Of a stretch of 57,606 bases of DNA, positions 48,590-57,179 are shown piece after piece. The stretch covers positions 1 to 57,606 of the forward strand of contig CABQEV010000013.1 of NCBI GenBank assembly GCA_902463265.1, given 5' to 3'. This DNA comes from UMGS1889 sp900556055. GTDB lineage: Bacteria; Bacillota; Clostridia; Oscillospirales; Ruminococcaceae. A model generated the notes under the pieces. That model was not told the DNA's origin. It did no database searches and worked only from the letters and a program-made list of their open reading frames with translations. Position numbers and translations under genes: made by a program. Positions within the stretch are counted from its first letter, which is position 1, and every line of letters starts with the position of its first letter.

Positions 48590-50357
48590 TTATACCCGTC
48601 CTCCTGTTTCTCAGCGCAGGAAATACCTTGTCAAGATCGCGCCTTTCCCTCAGCTGCCCCAGAGTCATTTTCTTTACCTGATATCCGCACTGCGATGCTA
48701 TCCTCGGAACTGCCGTTTTCATTGACGAAAATACATTTTCCGTACCTGACGGGCAAAGCAGCGAAACATCAAGATAATCGTCCTTCGCATATATCTCCAT
48801 CTCAAACGAACCCGTCCCCTCTATGTCAAATGTCAGGAACAGATGGCTTCCTATGCTCTGAGCCTTGTCGGTGACAGTCCCCGCAGCACCGTTGTCCGCC
48901 CACAGCTCACCGAATGCCCGCACGCCCTTTTCCTCCATCGGCATGAGAAAATGCATCAGCGGTACCTCCGCGCCGGGAGTCGTCAGCATATTCTGTGCCA
49001 GAACACCCTTGTCCAGTCCCGAAAGATATTTCAGCATCGGATTATTTATATTTTTTGATATGAAATCCGTGAATACGTCCATAGATGACGGCGGCTCATA
49101 CTTAACGCTGCCGTCCGCAACCATCTTCCCCAGCAGATCGTTCAGCTTCTGCACAGCGGACATCTTCACATTTTCATTGTCGATATTGCTGAGTACAGTC
49201 TGAAGCCTCGATGCAAGAAGATTTATATCCTTGTTTTCCCCGAAATTCGCAAGTATCTTCTCCGCCGATGCATTGTCGGACGACGGAAGGAGGTTTTTCA
49301 GCACCTCTCTTATGCCGTCGCTGCCCTCCCCGGTGATATTGCTCATAGCCTGCCTGAACGCATCCACGTCAATATCCGAGGTATGTATTGCAGCGTCAGC
49401 CGAAAGCTTTGCAAGTGCAGACGCTATCGTGCTTTCGCCCATGACAGCCTTTGAGCCGAGAAGCTCCGCCTTTATTGACGCAGGCATTGCACTTCCCTCG
49501 GCAAATTCGGCAAACATCTCCGTCAGCTGCTGCTTTATCGCCTCATCGGAGATAAGCCCCTTGAAATTCGCAAAAGCATCGGAAAGCGACTCTGCATCTC
49601 CCGAAAATCTCGACAGATTATGAACGACTATAGGCATTATATCCTTTATTTTATCGCTTATCAGCAGGCTCTTTGATGCCGCCGCAAGCGCATTCATCGC
49701 AGCATTTTTCAGCTCGGAAAAGTTCTTCTCGGCTCCGTTTGCCGCAAAATCCGAAGCAAGATTCATAAGCGACTGCGAGAGCTGCTTGTTCGGCGCAAGC
49801 TCCTCCGCCATAAACTTGAGATTTGCCGCCAGCGAATTCAGCACATCACGCTGGGATACCGCACCCGATGTTGCCTTCAGCAGCGAAAATACGGCGTTTT
49901 TCAGCTCCTCTGACGGATTGCCCGCCACCATGTTCCTTACTGCGTCCCAGAATTTCCCGTTGAAAAGCGTCGATTCCTTCTGCTGCGCTTCCAGATCCCC
50001 CGCAGCACTGTCGGGAGTGCGGACTATCTCCGACGCAAATTCCGTCACCTTGTTGAGAAGCTCCTCGTTTCCCTCCGACTTTATAAGTGACATGGTTTCG
50101 CTGCTCATAACAGACTTCAGTATCTCAGATGCCGATTTCGGGTTTTTCGCAATGCTCTCCGCAATATTCAGAAGATTGGAGTTTTCCGCAAAATCGGAAT
50201 TTTCCTGACGGTACTGCTCCGAACGGTCATTTGTCTTTATGATCTTCGTCATGTCCGCAAGCTCGAATATCTGGTCATTCTGGACAGACGGCTGCTTTAT
50301 CGCATGCGTGTAGTTCTTCGGAACTATCGGTGTTGTCATCTGTATCAGATCCGCCAT
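48576..50357 (-). CDS. FliK-like large protein (YlqG type)
   Basis: A 593-aa Ser/Ala/Asn-rich helical protein with a C-terminal domain (about 470-575) that recalls the hook-length control FliK C-terminus: LFLTFDIEGTGSFEMEIYA and a PRIASQCGYQVKKMTLGQLR area. In Bacillus a FliK-like protein (YlqG) is encoded next to YlqH; this pair shows the same order. The start at 50357 is chosen for GGAGGAG 9-11 bp upstream; the ATG at 50366 is too close to it. It faces away from the che operon. Confidence 0.65.
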   Translation of the reverse strand: MADLIQMTTPIVPKNYTHAIKQPSVQNDQIFELADMTKIIKTNDRSEQYRQENSDFAENSNLLNIAESIAKNPKSASEILKSVMSSETMSLIKSEGNEELLNKVTEFASEIVRTPDSAAGDLEAQQKESTLFNGKFWDAVRNMVAGNPSEELKNAVFSLLKATSGAVSQRDVLNSLAANLKFMAEELAPNKQLSQSLMNLASDFAANGAEKNFSELKNAAMNALAAASKSLLISDKIKDIMPIVVHNLSRFSGDAESLSDAFANFKGLISDEAIKQQLTEMFAEFAEGSAMPASIKAELLGSKAVMGESTIASALAKLSADAAIHTSDIDVDAFRQAMSNITGEGSDGIREVLKNLLPSSDNASAEKILANFGENKDINLLASRLQTVLSNIDNENVKMSAVQKLNDLLGKMVADGSVKYEPPSSMDVFTDFISKNINNPMLKYLSGLDKGVLAQNMLTTPGAEVPLMHFLMPMEEKGVRAFGELWADNGAAGTVTDKAQSIGSHLFLTFDIEGTGSFEMEIYAKDDYLDVSLLCPSGTENVFSSMKTAVPRIASQCGYQVKKMTLGQLRERRDLDKVFPALRNRRTGINVKV

Positions 50358-50519
50358 AAATGTCATCTCCTCCGTAAATCGGGATTTCGAAAAATACTTA
50401 ATTCATATTATATGGAATATGCTGTAAAATATCTTTTGATAGATTTTCATATGTGCAAATCGCACAATTTTGTTAACGAAATTTCTTTATGTTTATTTAA
50501 ATAATATAATATTTAACTA

Positions 50520-50548
50520 TTGTAGTTATTCTGATTTTATTGTATAAT
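50520..50548 (+). promoter_or_regulatory. Promoter reading into the palindromic element
   Basis: TTGTAG (50520-50525), a 17-bp spacer and TATAAT (50543-50548). A transcript from about 50555 would enter the 166-bp palindrome within about 12 nt and could continue to cheA. The rest of 50358-50519 is AT-rich with no feature I can name. Confidence 0.6.
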
Positions 50549-50566
50549 AAGTATAAACATATTTAT

Positions 50567-50732
50567 GGGGTTCTCGTTTAAACCGGAACACGAGCAAATT
50601 TTCGTTGGGACTTTGCGCAGCTTCAAGGCAGCGAAACGAAGTAAATACTTGATGTATTTCAAGTTTCGCTAACGCAGAAGATGCGCATAGCCGCAGAAAA
50701 TTTGCCGTGAGGGAGATTTAAACGAGGTTCCC
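50567..50732. repeat. 166-bp full-length imperfect palindrome (MITE-like or structured RNA)
   Basis: Matching arms are symmetric about 50650. The ends GGGGTTCTCGTTTAAA (50567-50582) and TTTAAACGAGGTTCCC (50717-50732) pair. GCAAATTTTC (50594-50603) pairs with GAAAATTTGC (50696-50705). GCGAAAC (50631-50637) pairs with GTTTCGC (50663-50669), and AAATAC (50643-50648) with GTATTT (50654-50659). Almost the whole element can fold into one long bulged hairpin. It encodes no protein. It sits between the promoter at 50520 and cheA. Confidence 0.75.
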
Positions 50733-50839
50733 TTATAATTGAATTTCCTGTACGGCAATGCACGCTGTTTTCTTTCCGCTCATTCTATTATATAGTAAAC
50801 GAAAAGATTTTGCAATACCGTTATTACAAAAAATACGCT

Positions 50840-50847
50840 GCCGATCA
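50840..50847 (+). promoter_or_regulatory. Possible SigD (sigma-28) -10 element before cheA
   Basis: GCCGATCA matches seven of eight bases of the sigma-28 -10 GCCGATAA, 56 bp upstream of the cheA ATG. The expected TAAA 15 bp before is only TTAT. A motility sigma promoter is therefore possible but weakly supported. Confidence 0.35.
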
Positions 50848-50903
50848 ATATTTATGTGTGATTTTCATCGCAGGCGTTCAATACGAAAGGAATGGTACAT
50901 AAT

Positions 50904-53354
50904 ATGGCTAAGTTTGAACCCGGTATGGAGGGAATGATCGACGCTTATATCTTTGAGGCTACATCTCTGCTCGAACGTCTGGATCAGATCCTTATGGCGA
51001 CTGAAAGCAACAGCAGTTTCGGCGAAGAGGATATAAACGAAATATTCCGCATAATGCATACTATCAAAGGCTCATCCGCTATGATGGGACTTGACAATAT
51101 GTCGAAGCTCGCCCATGCTGTCGAGGATATGTTCTTCATAATCAGAGAGGAACACCCCGTTATCGCCAATATCGAGTCGCTTTACGACCTCGTTTTCAAA
51201 GCTTCGGACCTGCTGAAGGCTGAGATCGACCTCATTCAGGAGGACGAATATACGCCTACCGACTTCACCGAGCTGATGGGCAATATCGAAGCATATGCCG
51301 CAGCACTCAAGAACGGCGAAGCAGCTCAGGCTGCACCCGCTCCCGCACCGGCTCCTGCCGCAGCTCAGCCCGCCGCTTCCGCTGCACCCGCAGAGGCTGC
51401 TCCTGTCGAAACAAGAAAGGTATCCACTCTTACAACCGTCAAGGTATTTTTCGATGATGACTGCAAAATGGAAAATCTCCGTGCGCTCATTATCGTAAAT
51501 AAGATACAGGACGAGTGCGTCACACTTAAATATGAGCCTGCCGATATCGAAACAAATCCTGAAACAGCGAAAGCTATCGTTGAAAACGGCTTCATCATCC
51601 ATTTCAAGTCAGCATCAAACGATGACAATATCCTGAAGCTTATCGAGGAGTCACTGAACGTTAAATCCTATGAAGTCCTTGAATACGGCTCCGACGCAGG
51701 TGCTGAGATACCCGTAAGCGAGCTTACTACCGTCAAGGTAACATTCGAGCCTGACTGCAAGATGGAAAACCTCCGTGCACTCATGGCTGTAAACAATATA
51801 AGAGGCATGTGCGATACACTGGCATTTGAACCGTCGGATATCGAAGAAAATTCCGCAACTGCGGACGTTATCGCAAAGGACGGCTTCATTATCCACTTCA
51901 AATCCTCATCTTCTACCGATGAAGTTATCGCAAAAATAACGGAAAGCCCCAGCGTACTGAAATGCGACCTCATCAGCGAGGCTGTTGCTCCGTCAGCAGC
52001 TCCTGCTGCCACCGCTCCCGCCGCTCCTGCCGCAGCTCCCGCACAGTCTGCTCCCGCAGCACCCAAGGCAGAAGCTCCGAAGGCTGCCGCACCTGCCGCT
52101 GCACCCGCACCAAAGCCCGCTGCAAAGCCTGCCGAAAGCAAGCCCTCCGCTCCTGCCGCAGGAACAGGCACAAAGGGCAAGCAGAGCCTTATCAGCGTAA
52201 ACCTCAACAAGCTCGATCAGCTGCTTGATATCGTCGGCGAGATCGTTATCACCGAAGCTATGGTAACATCCAACCCCGATCTGAAGGGACTCCAGCTCGA
52301 TAACTTCCAGAAGGCTGCAAGACAGCTCAGAAAGCTTACAGACGAGCTTCAGGACAGCGTTATGTCCATAAGAATGATCCCGCTGTCAGGCGCATTCAAT
52401 AAAATGACACGTATCGTAAGAGATATGAAGATCAAGCTGAATAAGGATGTTGACCTTATCTTCGAGGGTGAGGACACCGAGGTAGACAAATCCATTATCG
52501 ACAGCCTGAACGATCCTCTTATGCATATGGTAAGAAACTCCATGGATCACGGCATCGAGGATACTGCCGACGAGCGTATCGCAGCAGGCAAGGATCCCAA
52601 GGGCAAGATCACTCTTGCGGCTTACAGTTCATCAGGCGAAGTTATCATCACCGTTTCCGACGACGGATACGGAATCAATACAGAAAAGGTACTTGCAAAG
52701 GCTAAGAAAAACGGTCTGCTGACAAAGCCCGAAAGCGAATATTCCGACAAGGAGATCTTCAATATGATCATGCTCCCGGGATTTTCGACCAACGAGCAGG
52801 TAACGGAATACAGCGGCAGAGGCGTAGGCATGGACGTTGTAAAGAAGGGCATCGAGAAGATCGGCGGTACTGTTTCCGTTGACTCCAAGGAAGGCTTCGG
52901 AACAACATTTATCATCAAGATCCCGCTCTCGCTCGCTATCGTGGACGGTATGGAAGTTTCCGTCGGAAAATCAATATTCACTATCCCGATAAATTCCATC
53001 AAGGAAAGCTTCAAGCTGAAGGGAAATCAGCTTATAAAGGATACAACAGGCAGAGAAATGATAATGATAAGAGGTCAGTGCTACCCGCTTATCAGACTTT
53101 ACGAGCTGTATGAGCTTGAAACAGAAGTCACCGATGTTTACAGCGGAATAATCATTCTCGTTGAAAACGAAGGCAGAAGCGCATGCCTCATGGCTGATGA
53201 GCTGATGGGCGAGCAGCAGGTAGTTGTAAAGCCCTTCTCACCGATGCTCAACAACTTCAACGTTAAGCAGAACGGTATGGCAGGCTGCACTATCCTCGGC
53301 GACGGTTCGATCACTATCATTCTCGATGTCGGAAATATCATCAGCGATTTTTAA
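50904..53354 (+). CDS. cheA: Chemotaxis histidine kinase CheA with two P2-like domains
   Basis: An 816-aa chemosensory kinase. The P1/Hpt domain has His52 in IMHTIKGSSAMMG. Two homologous domains follow (about 170-262 and 270-355), each with LTTVKV, CKMENLRAL and GFIIHFKS; they look like tandem P2 (response-regulator binding) domains. Ala/Pro-rich linkers lie at about 135-170 and 355-425. P3 starts near 425. P4 kinase motifs are HMVRNSMDHGIE (N box), VSDDGYGIN (G1) and GRGVGMDVVKKG (G2). The P5 CheW-like domain covers about 680-816. The start at 50904 is placed after AAAGGA; an ATG at 50892 touches that site. Confidence 0.93.
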   Translation: MAKFEPGMEGMIDAYIFEATSLLERLDQILMATESNSSFGEEDINEIFRIMHTIKGSSAMMGLDNMSKLAHAVEDMFFIIREEHPVIANIESLYDLVFKASDLLKAEIDLIQEDEYTPTDFTELMGNIEAYAAALKNGEAAQAAPAPAPAPAAAQPAASAAPAEAAPVETRKVSTLTTVKVFFDDDCKMENLRALIIVNKIQDECVTLKYEPADIETNPETAKAIVENGFIIHFKSASNDDNILKLIEESLNVKSYEVLEYGSDAGAEIPVSELTTVKVTFEPDCKMENLRALMAVNNIRGMCDTLAFEPSDIEENSATADVIAKDGFIIHFKSSSSTDEVIAKITESPSVLKCDLISEAVAPSAAPAATAPAAPAAAPAQSAPAAPKAEAPKAAAPAAAPAPKPAAKPAESKPSAPAAGTGTKGKQSLISVNLNKLDQLLDIVGEIVITEAMVTSNPDLKGLQLDNFQKAARQLRKLTDELQDSVMSIRMIPLSGAFNKMTRIVRDMKIKLNKDVDLIFEGEDTEVDKSIIDSLNDPLMHMVRNSMDHGIEDTADERIAAGKDPKGKITLAAYSSSGEVIITVSDDGYGINTEKVLAKAKKNGLLTKPESEYSDKEIFNMIMLPGFSTNEQVTEYSGRGVGMDVVKKGIEKIGGTVSVDSKEGFGTTFIIKIPLSLAIVDGMEVSVGKSIFTIPINSIKESFKLKGNQLIKDTTGREMIMIRGQCYPLIRLYELYELETEVTDVYSGIIILVENEGRSACLMADELMGEQQVVVKPFSPMLNNFNVKQNGMAGCTILGDGSITIILDVGNIISDF

Positions 53355-53378
53355 GCTTGAGAGAAACGAGGTATTATC

Positions 53379-53831
53379 ATGAGTGAAGCTCAGAACAATG
53401 ACTTTTCCACAACAGGCGGCGAGCTGCTTCTTTTCCTGATCGACGGCTGCACATACGGAATTGAAATACAGTACATCACGGAGATCATCGGCATACAGCA
53501 GATAACAGTTATCCCGAAGGTCCCCGATTATATCAAGGGCGTTATCAACCTGAGAGGCAAGGTAGTGCCGATCATGAGCGTCCGCAAGAGATTCGGCAAG
53601 GAAGAGATTCCCTACGATGAGCGCACCTGCATCATCGTTATCGAGTGGGAGGGAACCTCCGTAGGCCTTATCGTTGACAGAGTGCGCGAAGTCGTGACGG
53701 TAACTCCCGACCAGATCAGCGCAACTCCGAATTCCAAGAACGTAAACGCAAACAGATATATCAGAAATATCATCGAAAGCGGCGACGAGATCCGCCTGCT
53801 GCTTGACTGCTGTAAAATTATCGAAAGCTGA
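53379..53831 (+). CDS. cheW: Chemotaxis coupling protein CheW
   Basis: A 150-aa CheW that links receptors to CheA. Family motifs: EIQYITEIIGIQQITVIPKV (20 residues), DYIKGVINLRGKVVPIM and GLIVDRVREVV. AACGAGG precedes the ATG, 24 bp after cheA. One of two CheW genes in the operon; this one is the canonical length. Confidence 0.93.
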   Translation: MSEAQNNDFSTTGGELLLFLIDGCTYGIEIQYITEIIGIQQITVIPKVPDYIKGVINLRGKVVPIMSVRKRFGKEEIPYDERTCIIVIEWEGTSVGLIVDRVREVVTVTPDQISATPNSKNVNANRYIRNIIESGDEIRLLLDCCKIIES

Positions 53832-53851
53832 ACGGACGGTGTTTGAACTTG

Positions 53852-54670
53852 ATGAAGCTTACCGACAACGATTTTTACCGCCTTGTCGATTACATGAAAA
53901 AAAATTACGGTATAAATCTGTCAAAAAAACGTGTTCTTATCGAGGGACGTCTCTCAAACATGGTTATGGAAATGGGTTTCACCAATTTCAAGGACTATAT
54001 TGACTTTGCATTCAGCGATAAAACAGGTGCTGAAACTATCAAGCTTGTAAATAAGCTTACGACAAATCACACGTTTTTCCTGCGTGAACCTGCGCATTTT
54101 GATTTTCTGAAGGAAACTATACTCCCCTATCTCGAAAAAACTGTGGCGGATCACGATCTGAGGATATGGTGCGCCGCATCCTCAACAGGTCAGGAACCGT
54201 ATACGATCGCTATGACTATCGACGAATATTTCGGTTCCCGCAAAGCTCTCTGGGACTGCCGCATCCTCGCAACAGATCTTGATACGGATGTCCTCAAGAC
54301 TGCAAAGCTTGGCGTTTACACCAGCGAACAGCTGAGCGATGTCCCCGACAGATGGATAAAAAAATATTTCCGCAGAGTCGATACAAATAAGTATCAGGTC
54401 GTTGACAGCATTCGCGAGCAGGTCGTTTTCAAGCAGTTCAATCTTATGGATAAGATCGTCTATAAGAAGCCCTACGACCTCATAAGCTGCCGAAATGTCA
54501 TGATATATTTTGAACAGGATACCAAGGATGCACTTATCGAAAGATTTTACGACTGCACCAAAAACGGCGGATATCTTTTCATCGGTCATGCAGAAAGTGT
54601 TTCAAAGGATTCGAGATATAAGCATATAAAGCCCGCCATCTACCGAAAAATGGAGGGCGGCATAAAATAA
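53852..54670 (+). CDS. cheR: Chemoreceptor methyltransferase CheR
   Basis: A 272-aa SAM-dependent enzyme that methylates glutamates of chemoreceptors. N-terminal helical domain about 1-75; TTNHTFFLRE; the SAM-binding region IWCAASSTGQEPYTIAM; and LISCRNVMIYF. The ATG at 53852 fits family starts; a TTG at 53843 would add three residues and sits nearer to GGACGGTG. No chemoreceptor gene is present in the window. Confidence 0.92.
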   Translation: MKLTDNDFYRLVDYMKKNYGINLSKKRVLIEGRLSNMVMEMGFTNFKDYIDFAFSDKTGAETIKLVNKLTTNHTFFLREPAHFDFLKETILPYLEKTVADHDLRIWCAASSTGQEPYTIAMTIDEYFGSRKALWDCRILATDLDTDVLKTAKLGVYTSEQLSDVPDRWIKKYFRRVDTNKYQVVDSIREQVVFKQFNLMDKIVYKKPYDLISCRNVMIYFEQDTKDALIERFYDCTKNGGYLFIGHAESVSKDSRYKHIKPAIYRKMEGGIK

Positions 54671-54690
54671 CCCCGCATGGATGTGATCAT

Positions 54691-55776
54691 ATGGCAAACA
54701 GACCTATCAAAGTTCTGATAGTAGATGATTCCGTTTTCTTCCGTACATCGCTTGAAAAGGTCATCTCACAGAACGAAAATATCCGGATAATCGGTACGGC
54801 AGGCGATCCGTATGAGGCAAGAGATAAGATCCTCCAGCTTCGTCCCGACGTGCTTACTCTGGATGTTGAAATGCCGAAAATGAACGGCATTCAGTTCCTT
54901 AAAAAGCTTATCCCGCAGTATCCTATCCCATGTGTTGTCGTATCCGCCGCTCCTATGAGCGCATTCGATGCCGTGGATGCAGGTGCTGTGGATTATATCA
55001 AAAAGCCGCAGATCAAATCTCCGCAGGATCTTAAAGCCTTCGCCGATGAACTCTGTGAAAAGATCATAACAGCATCTTCCGCCAAGATCATGCGCAGAAA
55101 GCAGCCGCCGAAAACAGCTGCCGGAACTGCCGCTAAACCCGCCGAGCATACAATATCGGCTGCCGCAAGAACAGCTGAAGCCAAGGGAAACCTGTTCGGC
55201 ACAAAGGACACTATCATCGCTCTCGGTGCATCGACAGGCGGAACAGAGGCACTTCAGGTAGTTATCCAGAATCTGCCCGAAAATTCGCCGCCGATAATCG
55301 TAGTTCAGCATATGCCTCCCGTATTCACGAAGATGTATGCCGAAAGGCTTGACAAGAACTGCAAGGTACATGTCAAGGAAGCCGAGGACGGCGACAGACT
55401 TCGCAGAGGTCTCTGCATAATTGCAGCGGGCGAACATCATATGCGCCTGAAAAAAGACGCTCAGGGCTACTATATAACCAGCACGGCAGGCGAGGAAAAA
55501 GTTTCCGGACACTGCCCCTCCGTTGATGTTATGTTTGAAAGCGTCGCTGAAACTGCCGGAAAGCACACCGTTGCCGCTATACTGACAGGCATGGGCGCAG
55601 ACGGTGCAAACGGTCTGCTGAAAATAAAGCAGGCAGGCGGCTATACCATAGGTCAGAACAAGGAGACCTGCGTTGTTTACGGTATGCCGATGGTAGCTTA
55701 CAACATAGGCGCTGTCACCGAGCAGGCTCCCCTCTCAAAGATTGCAGACATTATCTGCCGAAAGATCTCAGGATAG
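54691..55776 (+). CDS. cheB: Chemotaxis methylesterase/deamidase CheB
   Basis: A 361-aa response regulator. The receiver domain has VDDS and phospho-acceptor Asp58 in TLDVEMPKMNG. A Pro/Ala linker (about 130-165) leads to the methylesterase domain with the triad in IALGASTGGTEAL (Ser), VVQHMPP (His) and TGMGADGANG (Asp). It removes methyl groups from receptors to reset signalling. The ribosome site is weak (GGATGTG). 20 bp after cheR. Confidence 0.93.
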   Translation: MANRPIKVLIVDDSVFFRTSLEKVISQNENIRIIGTAGDPYEARDKILQLRPDVLTLDVEMPKMNGIQFLKKLIPQYPIPCVVVSAAPMSAFDAVDAGAVDYIKKPQIKSPQDLKAFADELCEKIITASSAKIMRRKQPPKTAAGTAAKPAEHTISAAARTAEAKGNLFGTKDTIIALGASTGGTEALQVVIQNLPENSPPIIVVQHMPPVFTKMYAERLDKNCKVHVKEAEDGDRLRRGLCIIAAGEHHMRLKKDAQGYYITSTAGEEKVSGHCPSVDVMFESVAETAGKHTVAAILTGMGADGANGLLKIKQAGGYTIGQNKETCVVYGMPMVAYNIGAVTEQAPLSKIADIICRKISG

Positions 55777-55813
55777 ATCATAACCTATCTACATTACGAA
55801 AGGAAGATCACAC

Positions 55814-56314
55814 ATGAGCAATATTCCAACAGGCTTTTCCGAGGAGGAAGAGGAAGACGATTTCCAGCGTGCGAAATATCTGACTTTCCTTATCCAGGAC
55901 AAATATTATGCGTTCCCGATCAGGGACGTTAAGGAGATCATCGAGGTTCAGGAAATAACAGCTGTCCCCGAAGTTCCGAATTACTGCAAGGGTATCATAA
56001 ACCTCAGAGGTGCAATTATCCCGATCGTTGATGTGCGCCTGAGATTTAAGCTGAAAGAAGCGGAATATACCGAAAGAACATGCATAGTTGTCGTTATGAT
56101 CGGCGATGTGCTTATCGGATTTGTTGTCGATACAGTCGATGAAGTAGTTGATATCGACGATGAGAACATTTCACCCGCTCCCGCTATAAGGGCAGACGGT
56201 TCATCGAAATATATCACAGGCGTCGGCAAGATCGACGGCAAGATCATAATGCTGCTCGATGCAAACAAGCTCCTCAAAGAGGACGACATCGCAGCAATGG
56301 CATCTGCTTGCTGA
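55814..56314 (+). CDS. cheW: Second CheW coupling protein
   Basis: A 166-aa CheW with an acidic N-terminal extension (SEEEEEDD). Core motifs: RDVKEIIEVQEITAVPEVP, YCKGIINLRGAIIPIVDV and GFVVDTVDEVVDID. The strongest ribosome site of the operon (AAAGGAAG) precedes it. Two CheW proteins with different N-termini may couple different receptors. The operon lacks cheY, cheC, cheD and receptors. Confidence 0.92.
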   Translation: MSNIPTGFSEEEEEDDFQRAKYLTFLIQDKYYAFPIRDVKEIIEVQEITAVPEVPNYCKGIINLRGAIIPIVDVRLRFKLKEAEYTERTCIVVVMIGDVLIGFVVDTVDEVVDIDDENISPAPAIRADGSSKYITGVGKIDGKIIMLLDANKLLKEDDIAAMASAC

Positions 56315-56325
56315 TAAAAAATCAA

Positions 56326-56357
56326 GGCATTGGCTCGGCTGAGTCAATGCCCTTTTT
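56326..56357. terminator. Bidirectional terminator after the che operon
   Basis: GGCATTG (56326-56332) pairs with CAATGCC (56345-56351), with CTC/GAG inside the loop. CTTTTTC follows on +; TTGATTTTTT follows on the minus strand for the lipoprotein gene. Confidence 0.85.
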
Positions 56358-56359
56358 CT

Positions 56360-57160
56360 TTATCCGAAAAAATGCTCCGAAATGCAGGAACAAATGCTGT
56401 CCGACGCTTTTTCATCTGCCTTTTCAACGCTCTGAGGTTCGTCCTTGTGCTTTATGTAATCGTCAGCATCAAAATCAGGCTGAGAAAGCATTTCCATCGT
56501 CGGAAGATTTCCGATGCTGACCGTTCCGCACGATATTATCTCAGCATCATAAAGCTTTTTCAGAGATGCCATATATTCACCGTAATGCTCATCGAAATCC
56601 GCCTTGCTTATTTCGCCGCATTTTCTGAATCCGTCATCGATAAAGTCCCTGTCTATCCCGTCCGATGAGTTTATCCAGTAATATCCGCTGCTGTCAGACG
56701 ATGAAACTGCGCATATAACAGTGCTGCTGTAATCCGAAATATCCGTCTCCGAATAGATCGTTCCGCGCATTCCGCCGTGTTCCGATTCAACGGAAGTCAC
56801 AATGACCCTTCCGTCAGCCGTTTCATAGACGGGTATGCTGCCGCTTTCGGAAAATTCACTGCCCCAGAATCCGCCCGATGATGAAAGCTCACCGTCCCAT
56901 GAGAAAACCTCTGCGGCATTTGCCTCCGACGGGGAATAAAAATCGGTCAGGATCACTTCGGGAATTCCGTCAGCATTTATGTCAGATACGGACATTTTGC
57001 ATTCATTCGCAAAAATATTCTCCGAGATAAACGGCTTGTTTTCAGAGGATACCCAACCGAAATTGCGGACGGAAGCAAGATACGGCTCCTCCTTATTCCC
57101 GCACGCTGTCAAAATAGCTGCACATATAATAATGCCGGCAATTTTTAAATGTTGTCTCAT
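56360..57160 (-). CDS. Putative lipoprotein of unknown function
   Basis: A 266-aa secreted lipoprotein. The signal peptide KIAGIIICAAILTAC ends in the lipobox LTAC (Cys near 20). The mature part contains short FG-GAP-like stretches (DINADGIPEVILTDFYSP) as in calcium-binding or VCBS-like repeats. Polar Ser-rich central region follows. The start at 57160 follows GGAAG at 9 bp. The next gene upstream lies 19 bp away and is probably in the same operon. Confidence 0.75.
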   Translation of the reverse strand: MRQHLKIAGIIICAAILTACGNKEEPYLASVRNFGWVSSENKPFISENIFANECKMSVSDINADGIPEVILTDFYSPSEANAAEVFSWDGELSSSGGFWGSEFSESGSIPVYETADGRVIVTSVESEHGGMRGTIYSETDISDYSSTVICAVSSSDSSGYYWINSSDGIDRDFIDDGFRKCGEISKADFDEHYGEYMASLKKLYDAEIISCGTVSIGNLPTMEMLSQPDFDADDYIKHKDEPQSVEKADEKASDSICSCISEHFFG

Positions 57161-57179
57161 ACTTTTACACTTCCAAATA

